Origin: Dethiobacter sp.
Lineage (GTDB): Bacteria > Bacillota_D > Dethiobacteria > Dethiobacterales > Dethiobacteraceae
Reading direction: 5' to 3'
Length of the DNA: 29,180 bases
Assembly: GCA_018333395.1 (NCBI GenBank)
Contig: JAGXSQ010000067.1
Span: 1 to 29,180 of the forward strand
The notes beneath the pieces are model-generated. The model was not told the origin of the DNA. It did no database searches and was given only the letters and a program-made list of their open reading frames with translations. Below are positions 23,214 through 29,180 of this stretch, in pieces. Position numbers and translations under genes: made by a program. Numbering within the stretch: the first letter of the stretch is position 1; each line of letters opens with the position of its first letter.

Positions 23214-24071
23214 TTACGGGTTGCAGTAAAAACACCTTCCCGCTGGTGCTTTTACCCCCGGCGGCGCCAACTCTTCCTTAACGAAGGCACAGGATAGGCA
23301 ACGAAAAACACTAGCCGCCACCTCCCCCGTGGGCTGGCCACACCATTCACACGGCAGACCTTTTTTTTTCTCTGCCACCGCAAAACCTGGAGCACCGCAC
23401 GCCGGACACTGCTGGCAGACCTTTTCTACCAGGTCTGCCGCCGCCTTTTTGATGTTTTGCATTCTGGTCGGGTTGGCGTGAGCGCGCATATCCGTTTCCA
23501 GGTAAACCTGACCGGTGGCAGAACGAACCAGTCCCCACTCCAGAGCCTCGCGCAGACCTTCCCAGCTATGGATATCCTTAATAATTGACGTGTGCCGGTC
23601 ATGGTCGGGGCGCAAAACGAGATAGTGGTCAGGGAAGCCGATTTTTACCGCAAACTGTTCCGTCTCCGACCAATTTGTCACCAGCTTTTGCTCATAGTTC
23701 GTTTCACTGCTGGCATACTCGCCACAAATCTCCAGCCCCTCCCGTGCGTCAACGAGCAGAACGATTTCCCTGTTTAGCGGCACGAAGGGAACGACGGGGT
23801 GCGGGCCGAAACTTCCCTCGCTGGCCAGAGCTAAGTCAACATCATGTAACTCCATCGCTTTACTGGCCTTAAGCCTAGCCGCCTCCAGCTGTGTGCCTGG
23901 CCGGGCAGTTTCCCTGGTAAACGCACCAAACAAATCGGTGTCAAAATCTGCCTCCACAAGAACCTGGCAACCGGTAGCTTCTTCAAAAAGCGGCTTGATA
24001 ACCCGTTCTTTTTTATGCTTTGTCAGCAGAACGGCTCGCCGTCCCCTGAAAAAGGAACTGACTGCAACCAA
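23214..24071 (-). CDS. DUF6671-family protein with C-terminal zinc-ribbon cysteines
   Basis: This soluble protein of 285 residues is recognised as DUF6671: GRRAVLLTKHKKERVIKPLF, the acidic VEADFDTDLFG, LALASEGSFGPHP and VYLETDMRAHANPTRMQNI are its conserved blocks. The C-terminus holds four Cys-X2-Cys pairs (CPAC, CEWC, CLSC, CFYC), suggesting two zinc ribbons. Function is unknown. The start is TTG 24071, with AAGGA 6-7 nt upstream. It lies between two oxidoreductase gene sets on the same strand, 23 bp before alpha2, suggesting a role with that enzyme family, although this is only inference. A decayed partial copy of its C-terminal ribbon lies just upstream (24100-24243). Confidence 0.8.
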   Translation of the reverse strand: MVAVSSFFRGRRAVLLTKHKKERVIKPLFEEATGCQVLVEADFDTDLFGAFTRETARPGTQLEAARLKASKAMELHDVDLALASEGSFGPHPVVPFVPLNREIVLLVDAREGLEICGEYASSETNYEQKLVTNWSETEQFAVKIGFPDHYLVLRPDHDRHTSIIKDIHSWEGLREALEWGLVRSATGQVYLETDMRAHANPTRMQNIKKAAADLVEKVCQQCPACGAPGFAVAEKKKGLPCEWCGQPTGEVAASVFRCLSCAFVKEELAPPGVKAPAGRCFYCNP

Positions 24072-24099
24072 GCGTCATCCTTCTTCCTTTATTTAAAAA

Positions 24100-24243
24100 T
24101 GGGCAAGCAAAACAAATGCCCCGCACCCGCAGGTCGGGAAACCATTAACCCGAGTCGCGCAGAGGCGACGAAGGCGCAGGGCAGGCAACTAAACACTCTG
24201 GCCGCTACACCGCAAACCCCGGAGAGCCGCACGCCAGACTTTG
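24100..24243 (-). pseudogene. Decayed duplicate of the DUF6671 C-terminal zinc ribbon
   Basis: On the minus strand one frame reads ACGSPGFAV (24208-24234), matching ACGAPGFAV of the intact gene. After a deletion corresponding to about 19 codons of the intact gene, another frame reads VAARVFSCLPCAFV (24167-24208), matching VAASVFRCLSCAFV, and later RPAGAGHLFCLP (to about 24101) resembles the final APAGRCFYCNP. The nucleotide match is also clear, for example around CGAAGGC. The fragment lacks everything before the ribbon and has stop codons between the pieces. It is probably what remains of a second DUF6671 copy after duplication of the oxidoreductase unit and deletion. Confidence 0.8.
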
Positions 24244-24272
24244 CGGCAGCCCTGGTAAAGAAGGGCTGCCGC
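24243..24272 (-). other. Strong 10-bp intercistronic hairpin
   Basis: GCGGCAGCCC (24243-24252) and GGGCTGCCGC (24263-24272) pair perfectly around a 10-nt loop, 40 nt after the delta-subunit stop. No U-run follows on either strand, so it may protect or process the mRNA rather than terminate it. It abuts the DUF6671 remnant. Confidence 0.6.
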
Positions 24273-24312
24273 AGTCAAGCGCCTTTTCTTACTTTAAGAG
24301 TGATCGCAAACT

Positions 24313-24507
24313 CTACCCCGCAGCCACAGTCAAAGCCTCTTTGGGACAGGCAACCACACACAGACCGCAACCCTTGCAGCGCGCCTCGTTCACCGAAACT
24401 TTTTTCGGCTCCTTACTAAACGTGAAAACATTAGGGTCAGGGCAGGTAAAAATACACATCCGGCAACCGTTACATTTCTCTTCCGCCAGCCTTACTGACA
24501 CATACAT
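24313..24507 (-). CDS. 2-oxoacid:ferredoxin oxidoreductase delta subunit (2[4Fe-4S] ferredoxin-like)
   Basis: A 64-residue iron-sulfur protein with two complete CX2CX2CX3CP motifs, CNGCRMCIFTCP and CKGCGLCVVACP, each holding one [4Fe-4S] cluster. As the delta subunit it relays electrons from the beta/gamma core to ferredoxin. The ATG at 24507 has AGGAGG about 11 nt upstream, a slightly long spacing. It is the last gene of the first oxidoreductase set, 17 bp after gamma. The second cluster motif is followed by KEALTVAAG and a stop, a compact form compared with the 90-100 residue delta subunits of pyruvate enzymes. Confidence 0.92.
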   Translation of the reverse strand: MYVSVRLAEEKCNGCRMCIFTCPDPNVFTFSKEPKKVSVNEARCKGCGLCVVACPKEALTVAAG

Positions 24508-24524
24508 CGTTCCCGCAGCCTCCT

Positions 24525-25211
24525 TTAAGCGCTAACCGCACCGTGAATTAGATATTCCCGGACAGACTTGCGGCCGCATTCCACAACTTCCATATTCTTT
24601 TCCAGCAGTTGTTCCAACTGAGCGAACTTGCTCTTCAGAACATCGTCCAGAGCAGCCGTCGTTCCGGAAGCGACAAACTTACCACCGCCAAACCGCTCGG
24701 CCAGAGAGGCCCGCAGAGCTTCCGTGGAAACGAGTTCCTTCACGCCAAGCAGCCCGCCCAACATGGCCATATTGGTCGCAAGCTCCGTACCGCTCGTTTC
24801 CAGAGCCACTTGGGTAGCGGCCAGATAGAAAATCCTGGCCTTCAGCCCGGCAAGCTTCGCCAGATCTTCCTTGCGGATCGCCAGAGGCTGATCAGAATTA
24901 ATCAGCATAATACCATCCTGCTGCAGACCGTCAAAGAAAGGCATGGTATAACACTTACCCATGGTGATAACATGCGGGTGGAAAATCATGATAATATTGG
25001 GATACAAAATCTCTCCTCGTTCATAAATCGGCATGGTGGAAATACGCACGTAGCTTTCCGCGGGTGCCAAGCGCTTTTCCGCCCCAAAAAACGGGTTAAC
25101 TGTACTGATCAGGCCGTCTCTGGTAGCAGCGGCACCTAAAATATGCGCTGCTGTCACCACGCCCTGCCCTCCTAAGCCGGACATACGGATATTAATTTTT
25201 TTCTCAGTCAT
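24525..25211 (-). CDS. 2-oxoacid:ferredoxin oxidoreductase gamma subunit
   Basis: The gamma subunit (228 residues) has the expected N-terminal motif MSGLGGQGVVTAAHILG and the central TVNPFFGAEKRLAPAESYVR, and continues to AMLGGLLGVKELV, in which the domain stabilises the alpha-beta active site in this enzyme class. It has no cluster-binding Cys motif. It starts at ATG 25211, overlapping the beta1 end by 8 nt, which indicates translational coupling. It is followed by the delta subunit. Only one gamma gene is present for two alpha/beta pairs. Confidence 0.92.
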   Translation of the reverse strand: MTEKKINIRMSGLGGQGVVTAAHILGAAATRDGLISTVNPFFGAEKRLAPAESYVRISTMPIYERGEILYPNIIMIFHPHVITMGKCYTMPFFDGLQQDGIMLINSDQPLAIRKEDLAKLAGLKARIFYLAATQVALETSGTELATNMAMLGGLLGVKELVSTEALRASLAERFGGGKFVASGTTAALDDVLKSKFAQLEQLLEKNMEVVECGRKSVREYLIHGAVSA

Positions 25212-26067
25212 TGCTTGCCCTCTCTTCCAGCTTGTTTAGCAGCTCCTGCGCTTCCGGGCTGATATACTCTCTGGTCTGGAAGATACCTTCCTTCTCCTGA
25301 CTTTTAATCCTGGTCACCACTTCACTGGGCTTAAACTTATAGTTTGTGGGGCAAGGATCATAGATCTGCAAATACGTCGGCCCGATATCCCTCGCCACTA
25401 GGACAGCTCGGCGCAGCATCTTTTCCAGACGCCTAGGCTGGGCAGGGGAACAAACGCCCACATAAGCACAGCCAGCCTCTCTGGCAATCTCTGGCATAGC
25501 AATCTTGGGGAACTTTTTCCCCTTCGGCGCCATGTAGAGCACCGCCCCCTGAGCCGACATCCCGCTTTCCTGCCCGCCGGTGTTAGCATAAGCCTCATTG
25601 TCCAGCATCACCGTAGTAATGTTTTCCCGGCGGAACCAGGAATGCATCACCATGTCAAGACCGATATCAGCGGTGGCGCCGTCTCCGGCAATGACCAATA
25701 CATCCTTGACCTTATCAGGAAAGCGAAGTTTGAGCGCTCTCTTTAGCCCGGACGCCAAGGCGTTCTGATTGCCGAAAAGCGAATGAATGTTTTGTATAGC
25801 CACCTGGGGGAAGGCTATGGCGCTGCAGCCGGTAGAGCCGACGATAATCGTGTCCTCCGGGGCCGGCAAAGAGGCCAGCAACAGGCGCAAGGCTAAGGCC
25901 AGTCCACAGCCGGCACACAGCGGGTGTTCCTCGATTAACTCTTTATGAGTACCTAGGTCCGCGACCCCCAGCCCCCTGCCGTACGGACCGTGCTCTACCA
26001 ATTCCCGGTACTCAGCAGGCATCACATCTTCTAAGGCCGGTGACATTTTAAACATGCCCTTATTCAC
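25204..26067 (-). CDS. 2-oxoacid:ferredoxin oxidoreductase beta subunit (first set)
   Basis: The ThDP-binding beta subunit, 287 residues. It has cluster cysteines in HPLCAGCG, GSTGCSAIAF and DPCPTNYKF, and the ThDP motif GDGATADIGLD followed by NEAYANTGGQ. The N-terminus (PAEYRELVEHGPYGRGLG) matches the other beta in this window. The start is GTG 26067, with AGGAGG 6-7 nt upstream; it overlaps the alpha1 stop by 8 nt. An open-frame extension to 26094 lies within alpha1 and is rejected. It is followed by gamma with an 8-nt overlap. The substrate specificity cannot be read from these motifs. Confidence 0.92.
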   Translation of the reverse strand: MNKGMFKMSPALEDVMPAEYRELVEHGPYGRGLGVADLGTHKELIEEHPLCAGCGLALALRLLLASLPAPEDTIIVGSTGCSAIAFPQVAIQNIHSLFGNQNALASGLKRALKLRFPDKVKDVLVIAGDGATADIGLDMVMHSWFRRENITTVMLDNEAYANTGGQESGMSAQGAVLYMAPKGKKFPKIAMPEIAREAGCAYVGVCSPAQPRRLEKMLRRAVLVARDIGPTYLQIYDPCPTNYKFKPSEVVTRIKSQEKEGIFQTREYISPEAQELLNKLEERASND

Positions 26068-27199
26068 AGTAGCACCTCCTGATTTCGGACACAATCAGCT
26101 CGGTCGGCATGGTCATACCGCCGAAAACGCGCGGGGTGGCTACCACTTTTGTATTGTCCTCGATGACAGACTTTACTTCCCGGCAGAGCCAGCCTACGCG
26201 GTTAAACTCAGGGATAATCAGCGCTTTGGCGCCTCTGAGCAGCGTCTTGACTTCTTCCGTCGGAAAAGGACGCAGGCATTTTATTTTCAACAATCCGGCG
26301 CGCAAGCCTTCCTGACGGGCAAGTCTAACCGCTTCCCGTCCGATAGAGACGGCTGTACCCGAAGCCACAATCAGCACATCCGCATCGCCGTCCTCCATCT
26401 CCACAAGCCCGCCCAGATACTTGTGCAGATACTTGCGGGACCGTTCCGCCGCCGCCAATATTTCCTGCTGCCAGGAGGCATGCGCCGCATAGCTGATATA
26501 GTTACTTTTCATAACAAAAGGATCCCGCATCTGCCGGAAAGGCACGTTTTCCATATCCATTACCGGCACGGGAGCACTATACGGCGCGTAAGGCGGAAGT
26601 TTTAGGTCTTCCGGCGCCACATCCACCGGCTCTCTGTTATGCGTGACAAAAAAGCCGTCTGCAAATACGCCCACTGGGATATGCACGTCAGTCTTTTCCG
26701 CTATGCAAAAGGCTTTCAGCAACATGTCATACAGGTCCTGAGCATTCTCGGCATGTAACATAATTATACCGGTGTCCAGCATAAAAGCCATCTCAATGGT
26801 GTCGGGCTGAATAGAGAGAGGAGAGTTGATGCCTCTCGTCATAAAAGCACAGACTATCGGCAGCCGAGCGCCGGACCAGGTAGAAAACAGTTCGAAAGCC
26901 CGCAAAGTACCGGGCCCGCCTGTAGCTGTAAAAACGCGCACCCCACCCATAGAGGCTCCAGCCACCGCCGCCATCACAGCAAACTCGCTTTCGCCGCGGA
27001 AATAGTCCTTAATGTAGCCTTCCTTGTAAATATCCCCCACCAGGTGCATACTTTCCGACTGCGGCGTAATCGGGTAAGAAATGGCCATGTCTACATTGGC
27101 TCGCTTGATTGCTTCCCGTACCGCCTCGCTGCCGGTAATAAATAGCCGTTCGCGCTTAGCTTCAAAAAAAAGGTGCTCCGGAGTCACTACCTGCTGCAA
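26060..27199 (-). CDS. 2-oxoacid:ferredoxin oxidoreductase alpha subunit (first set)
   Basis: This alpha subunit of 379 residues carries FITGSEAVREAIKRANVDMA, YPITPQSESMHLVG, the ThDP-activating glutamate in FRGESEFAVMAA, GGVRVFTATGGPGTL, and domain III ending in PRVFGGMTMPTELI. It should bind substrate and ThDP with the beta subunit and reduce ferredoxin. The TTG at 27199 sits just past the stop of the CdhB-like gene, with an SD-like AGGGG about 7 nt upstream. Overlap with beta1 is 8 nt. It is a paralog of the alpha at 22009-23190. The unusual neighbour upstream (CODH-epsilon-like) suggests a non-pyruvate enzyme or a multi-component complex. Confidence 0.92.
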   Translation of the reverse strand: MQQVVTPEHLFFEAKRERLFITGSEAVREAIKRANVDMAISYPITPQSESMHLVGDIYKEGYIKDYFRGESEFAVMAAVAGASMGGVRVFTATGGPGTLRAFELFSTWSGARLPIVCAFMTRGINSPLSIQPDTIEMAFMLDTGIIMLHAENAQDLYDMLLKAFCIAEKTDVHIPVGVFADGFFVTHNREPVDVAPEDLKLPPYAPYSAPVPVMDMENVPFRQMRDPFVMKSNYISYAAHASWQQEILAAAERSRKYLHKYLGGLVEMEDGDADVLIVASGTAVSIGREAVRLARQEGLRAGLLKIKCLRPFPTEEVKTLLRGAKALIIPEFNRVGWLCREVKSVIEDNTKVVATPRVFGGMTMPTELIVSEIRRCYCE

Positions 27200-27200
27200 G

Positions 27201-27794
27201 CTACATCCCCTCCCCTGCCAACTGCTGCTTCTTCTCCCTGACAATGGCTGTCAGTTGCTTAATCTTATCCAGCCCTGCATTGTTGAAGGAAATCATCGCA
27301 TCCTCGTGCCCCGCCTCAGCGCACAGCGCAATAGTATAACAATCAGTACCGCCGCGGATAATTTTCAGAGCCATATTGGCATAATGGCAATGCACACCGA
27401 CGAAGATACAGGCATCAATGTTATTATGCCAGATCGTCAGGTTAGGATGATTTGGGTTGATCTCCACCGCTGGGTTGATCATCGGGTACTTTGGCCGGTA
27501 ATCCGGCATAGGAATAATTCCTGCACCTACTGCTTCCGCCAACTCCTTAATGGCCATTGCCTTTTCCTCAACACCCTCCTTCCAGGCCCACAGCAACAGT
27601 GGTCCCGGGAAAAAAAACGGGTTTTTGGCCGCTAGGAGCATGTCAGCAGCCTTGTTCAGAGCCTCGTCATCAGAAACTGTTTTCCCTTCTACCAGGGCTT
27701 CTCCTTTTTCCGGAAGCATGACCCCCATCATGGCCGCAGCTGGGGGAAGGTAGCCCTCCGGCCCGGCCAGGACTTGGTATTCCGAAAGCGTCAT
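27201..27794 (-). CDS. CODH/ACS epsilon (CdhB)-like subunit family protein
   Basis: This cytoplasmic protein of 197 residues resembles the family annotated as carbon monoxide dehydrogenase beta/epsilon subunit: ALNKAADMLLAAKNPFFFPG near the middle-N-terminus, PMPDYRPKYPMINPAVEINP, and WHNNIDACIFVGVHCHYANM with IIRGGTDCYTIALCAEAGH. The fold is expected to be a nucleotide-binding (DHS-like) Rossmann domain. In methanogens CdhB is tightly bound to the CODH catalytic subunit. No CODH catalytic gene is in this window; here it heads the oxidoreductase set. The ATG at 27794 has GGAGGG 9 nt upstream; the earlier ATG at 27815 overlaps that site. It overlaps or abuts alpha1 with 3 nt. Confidence 0.8.
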   Translation of the reverse strand: MTLSEYQVLAGPEGYLPPAAAMMGVMLPEKGEALVEGKTVSDDEALNKAADMLLAAKNPFFFPGPLLLWAWKEGVEEKAMAIKELAEAVGAGIIPMPDYRPKYPMINPAVEINPNHPNLTIWHNNIDACIFVGVHCHYANMALKIIRGGTDCYTIALCAEAGHEDAMISFNNAGLDKIKQLTAIVREKKQQLAGEGM

Positions 27795-27849
27795 CTCATA
27801 AATCCCTCCATGCATTAGTATCCAATCTCCGCACTTTTAAGCCAATAAC

Positions 27850-27966
27850 TTACTTTCCTCCTGTGCCAACACCTGTTCCAGCCAACAACAGCAACTCCTT
27901 CTCCGGCTCAGCCTGTCCTTGTTTCGCCAGTTGCTACCGCCCTTTTTGACAGCAACACCTCTTCAT
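27850..27966 (-). other. Leader region with a 39-codon frame interrupted by an amber codon
   Basis: On the minus strand, ATG 27966 reads MKRCCCQKGR, then TAG (27934-27936), then in the same frame QLAKQGQAEPEKELLLLA and a glycine-rich end before TAA at 27850. It is in the roughly 300-nt leader between the OFOR promoter and the CdhB-like gene. It could be a short Cys-rich leader peptide, a broken small gene, or chance. Ribosome binding sequence before the ATG is poor. Confidence 0.25.
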
Positions 27967-28098
27967 GTTCTCTGGCCGTCTGTCGCTCGGCTGTTGAAAG
28001 CACCTCCTCCTCCGCTCACGGCCTGATTATTTTTCCCTCCCCTGCCAGCGTAGCGCCGAAGCCCACACCCTTCTGCAGAACGCACTTTGGCGCGCTGT

Positions 28099-28127
28099 TA
28101 TATACAAGAGAGGAAGTTGCTTGTCCA
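28099..28127 (-). promoter_or_regulatory. Sigma-A promoter of the first oxidoreductase operon
   Basis: On the minus strand TGGACA (28122-28127) and TATATA (28099-28104) are spaced 17 bp. The start would be near 28092, giving a leader of about 300 nt before the CdhB-like gene at 27794. The same TGGACA -35 variant is used by tupA. Confidence 0.7.
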
Positions 28128-28144
28128 AGAAGGGCCTGAAAATT

Positions 28145-28603
28145 TTAAGCTATAGTACACGTCCGTTCCTTTTTAGGGTAGGCCGCACAAACGCCTCCCA
28201 ACGCTCCTTGCCAGGCAGCCTCTTGCTGTTCCGGCGACAATTCCTCCTGCAGCAGACGCTGCATAACGGTAACGTTAATGACTAACGGTGCCGTCAGCAG
28301 AACCAAGTTGACCATGTTGGGGCAACCGTCCTCTCCGCCCAAAGAAGCCTGCACCTGCCGCGCAAAGCCGGGGCTGACTGTTAGCCCTGTCAGAGCATTA
28401 GCTAGCCGACAGATTTCTCGGCAACGCGGGTGAGGGATGCGCTTCATTTCCACCTGGGCCTCCACAATCCGAAACTCCTGGCCGGCAATAAACAGCGTCA
28501 GGATAATGTCATGGTAAACATCACTCAGGCTGGTGACCAACCTGAACATCCCGTCACCGTGGGGGTTAATATCTATTTCTATGCGGCGGTTAAAAAGACT
28601 CAT
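28145..28603 (-). CDS. DUF2889-like protein
   Basis: This soluble protein of 152 residues looks like DUF2889, a family of unknown function. It begins with the typical RRIEIDINPHGDGMFRLVTS, a mid-section YHDIILTLFIAGQEFRIVEA and a conserved Cys/Pro region (HPRCREICRLANALTGLTVS, GGEDGCPNMVNLVLL). There is no signal peptide. The start is taken as ATG 28603, with a GGGGG purine run 8 nt upstream; ATG 28624 is possible with a poorly spaced GGAGAG. It has its own promoter with a long structured leader, and it lies upstream of the oxidoreductase operon on the same strand without an intervening terminator that I can see. Confidence 0.7.
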   Translation of the reverse strand: MSLFNRRIEIDINPHGDGMFRLVTSLSDVYHDIILTLFIAGQEFRIVEAQVEMKRIPHPRCREICRLANALTGLTVSPGFARQVQASLGGEDGCPNMVNLVLLTAPLVINVTVMQRLLQEELSPEQQEAAWQGALGGVCAAYPKKERTCTIA

Positions 28604-28729
28604 CGGCGCAACCCCCCTGGCCATCTCTCCGGCAGCTAACTATGCAAATATTCAGTGTATTAATTTCTGCCGCTATCACCAACAAATTTAGGCAACAGCA
28701 AGAAGTTTCTGCACGAGCGCCGAATCATG

Positions 28730-28797
28730 GTGTGTATCTTACTTACTCCCCTGAGCCTAGCGGCTCTGAAAAAGTGCTAGGCTCAGCAAGCACACAC
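28730..28797 (-). promoter_or_regulatory. Structured 5' leader of the DUF2889 transcript
   Basis: The start predicted from the promoter is near 28797. The first 70 nt of RNA contain an 11-bp perfect stem, CTGAGCCTAGC (28751-28761) with GCTAGGCTCAG (28776-28786), enclosed by a second stem formed by GTGTGT (28730-28735) and ACACAC (28792-28797). No U-run follows and no known riboswitch consensus is recognised. The remaining 125 nt to the start codon have no obvious gene. Confidence 0.5.
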
Positions 28798-28803
28798 AAT
28801 TTA

Positions 28804-28832
28804 AGTATACGCTTACCTGGCAACACAGTCAA
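28804..28832 (-). promoter_or_regulatory. Sigma-A promoter of the DUF2889 gene
   Basis: On the minus strand TTGACT (28827-28832) and TATACT (28804-28809) are separated by exactly 17 bp. The transcription start is expected at about 28797. Confidence 0.85.
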
Positions 28833-28862
28833 ATGCTTTTTTCGCTATGCAAGGTAAACTGC

Positions 28863-28900
28863 GGGGCCGGACAAGCACCGCCTGTCCGGCCCCGGTTTTT
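28863..28900. terminator. Terminator-like GC-rich hairpin
   Basis: GGGGCCGGACA (28863-28873) and TGTCCGGCCCC (28883-28893) form a perfect 11-bp stem. The U-run (TTTTT, 28896-28900) follows on the plus strand, but the only gene ending here is the minus-strand symporter, whose RNA would follow with GCAGUUU. It may still work as its terminator, with weak U-tail. Confidence 0.6.
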
Positions 28901-28931
28901 CAGAAACTCGTTTGGTCCTCGTCTGGATTAA

Positions 28932-29180
28932 TTAGTGCAGATCTTCGCAGTAAGCCTTGACCGCCTTGGGCGAAGCAGGCTTAGTGAACAAAGAGACGAT
29001 GATAAAGAAGATAGTCGCTACCGGTATCCAGTAAATCTGGTGCGGCGTGGAAATCCTGGCGCCCTCGCCAAGCAGCGTCTCACTTAAGAAGAACCAGTGC
29101 GGGCTTCTCAGCACGTTGCGGGCGTACAACCAGGAATAAGCGATCAGCGGGGAAAAGACGATAATAGTAGCGTAAGTGGC
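28932..29180 (-). CDS. Probable sodium:solute symporter, C-terminal fragment (runs off the window)
   Basis: The last 82 residues of a membrane protein are visible, with no start: the frame continues past the window edge. It has a hydrophobic helix (TYATIIVFSPLIAYSWLYAR), a loop, and a final helix with a charged tail (HQIYWIPVATIFFIIVSLFT then KPASPKAVKAYCEDLH). Sodium:solute symporters commonly end like this, with a membrane helix followed by TKP and a short charged tail. Without the transport domain the substrate is unknown and another transporter family is possible. A GC-rich hairpin follows its stop. Confidence 0.55.
   Translation of the reverse strand, partial: ATYATIIVFSPLIAYSWLYARNVLRSPHWFFLSETLLGEGARISTPHQIYWIPVATIFFIIVSLFTKPASPKAVKAYCEDLH

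Noticed and set aside
24243..24272. Terminator between the two oxidoreductase sets
   Set aside because: The hairpin is strong but no U-run follows it on the minus strand, so termination is not supported.
27850..27966. Pyrrolysine readthrough of the amber codon
   Set aside because: No pylS/pylT or methylamine methyltransferase gene is in the window and the frame itself may be chance.
28604..28797. Known riboswitch (Mn2+ yybP-ykoY, because GGGGAGTA occurs)
   Set aside because: The flanking conserved elements and fold of that class are absent.

Overview
The window looks like chromosome from a strictly anaerobic, Gram-positive (Firmicutes/Clostridia, Peptococcaceae- or Moorella-like) bacterium. 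I infer this from strong GGAGG ribosome binding sites, frequent TTG and GTG starts, consensus sigma-A promoters with 17-bp spacers, a stalk-domain (copper amine oxidase N-like) surface protein, a spore-associated-looking SPOCS-like protein, ferredoxin-dependent 2-oxoacid oxidoreductases, a CODH-epsilon-like subunit and a ferredoxin-thioredoxin-reductase-type protein. The species cannot be named from the sequence.

Layout. 1-272: decayed N-terminal piece of a type I restriction HsdR gene. 276-2326 (minus): alpha/beta hydrolase and a GT4 glycosyltransferase. 2439-3183 (minus): SPOCS-like protein with a tandem terminator. 3374-6641 (plus): propeller-plus-coiled-coil protein, secreted CAP-domain protein and a second glycosyltransferase. 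6681-7299: two broken genes, one a sensor-kinase/LuxR-regulator deletion chimera. 7333-10522 (minus): a zinc-uptake operon znuA-znuC-znuB-zur with its own promoter, a candidate operator and a terminator. 10732-18888 (minus): a sensor histidine kinase, a receiver/HD-GYP protein, a one-component regulator fusing a ModE-type DNA-binding domain to a TupA-type tungstate-binding domain, and then the tungstate ABC transporter tupA-tupB-tupC, which has its own promoter overlaid by a ModE-like palindrome. 19044-19946 (plus): Rieske ferredoxin, glutaredoxin and FTR-like gene in a tight operon. 19946-21166 (minus): CbiM/NikM plus a NikL-like partner, with promoter and terminator but without the energizing Q and O subunits. 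21163-28603 (minus): two paralogous 2-oxoacid:ferredoxin oxidoreductase gene sets separated by a DUF6671 gene and a decayed partial copy of it. The first set (CdhB-like, alpha, beta, gamma, delta) is complete and the second has only alpha and beta. Upstream is a DUF2889 gene with a long structured leader. 28932-29180: C-terminus of a probable sodium:solute symporter, cut by the window edge.

How they fit together. The window is rich in trace-metal handling (Zn, W/Mo, Co/Ni) next to ferredoxin-linked redox enzymes. Tungstate uptake appears to be controlled by a regulator built from the same ligand-binding fold as the transporter's own binding protein, acting on a palindrome just downstream of the tupA -10 box. 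The oxidoreductase region appears to have grown by local duplication followed by loss: the alpha/beta pair is duplicated, the second lacks gamma/delta, and a relic of DUF6671 lies between them.

I see no tRNA, rRNA, CRISPR array or intact insertion sequence. Family assignments rest on motifs read by eye; no database search was run.
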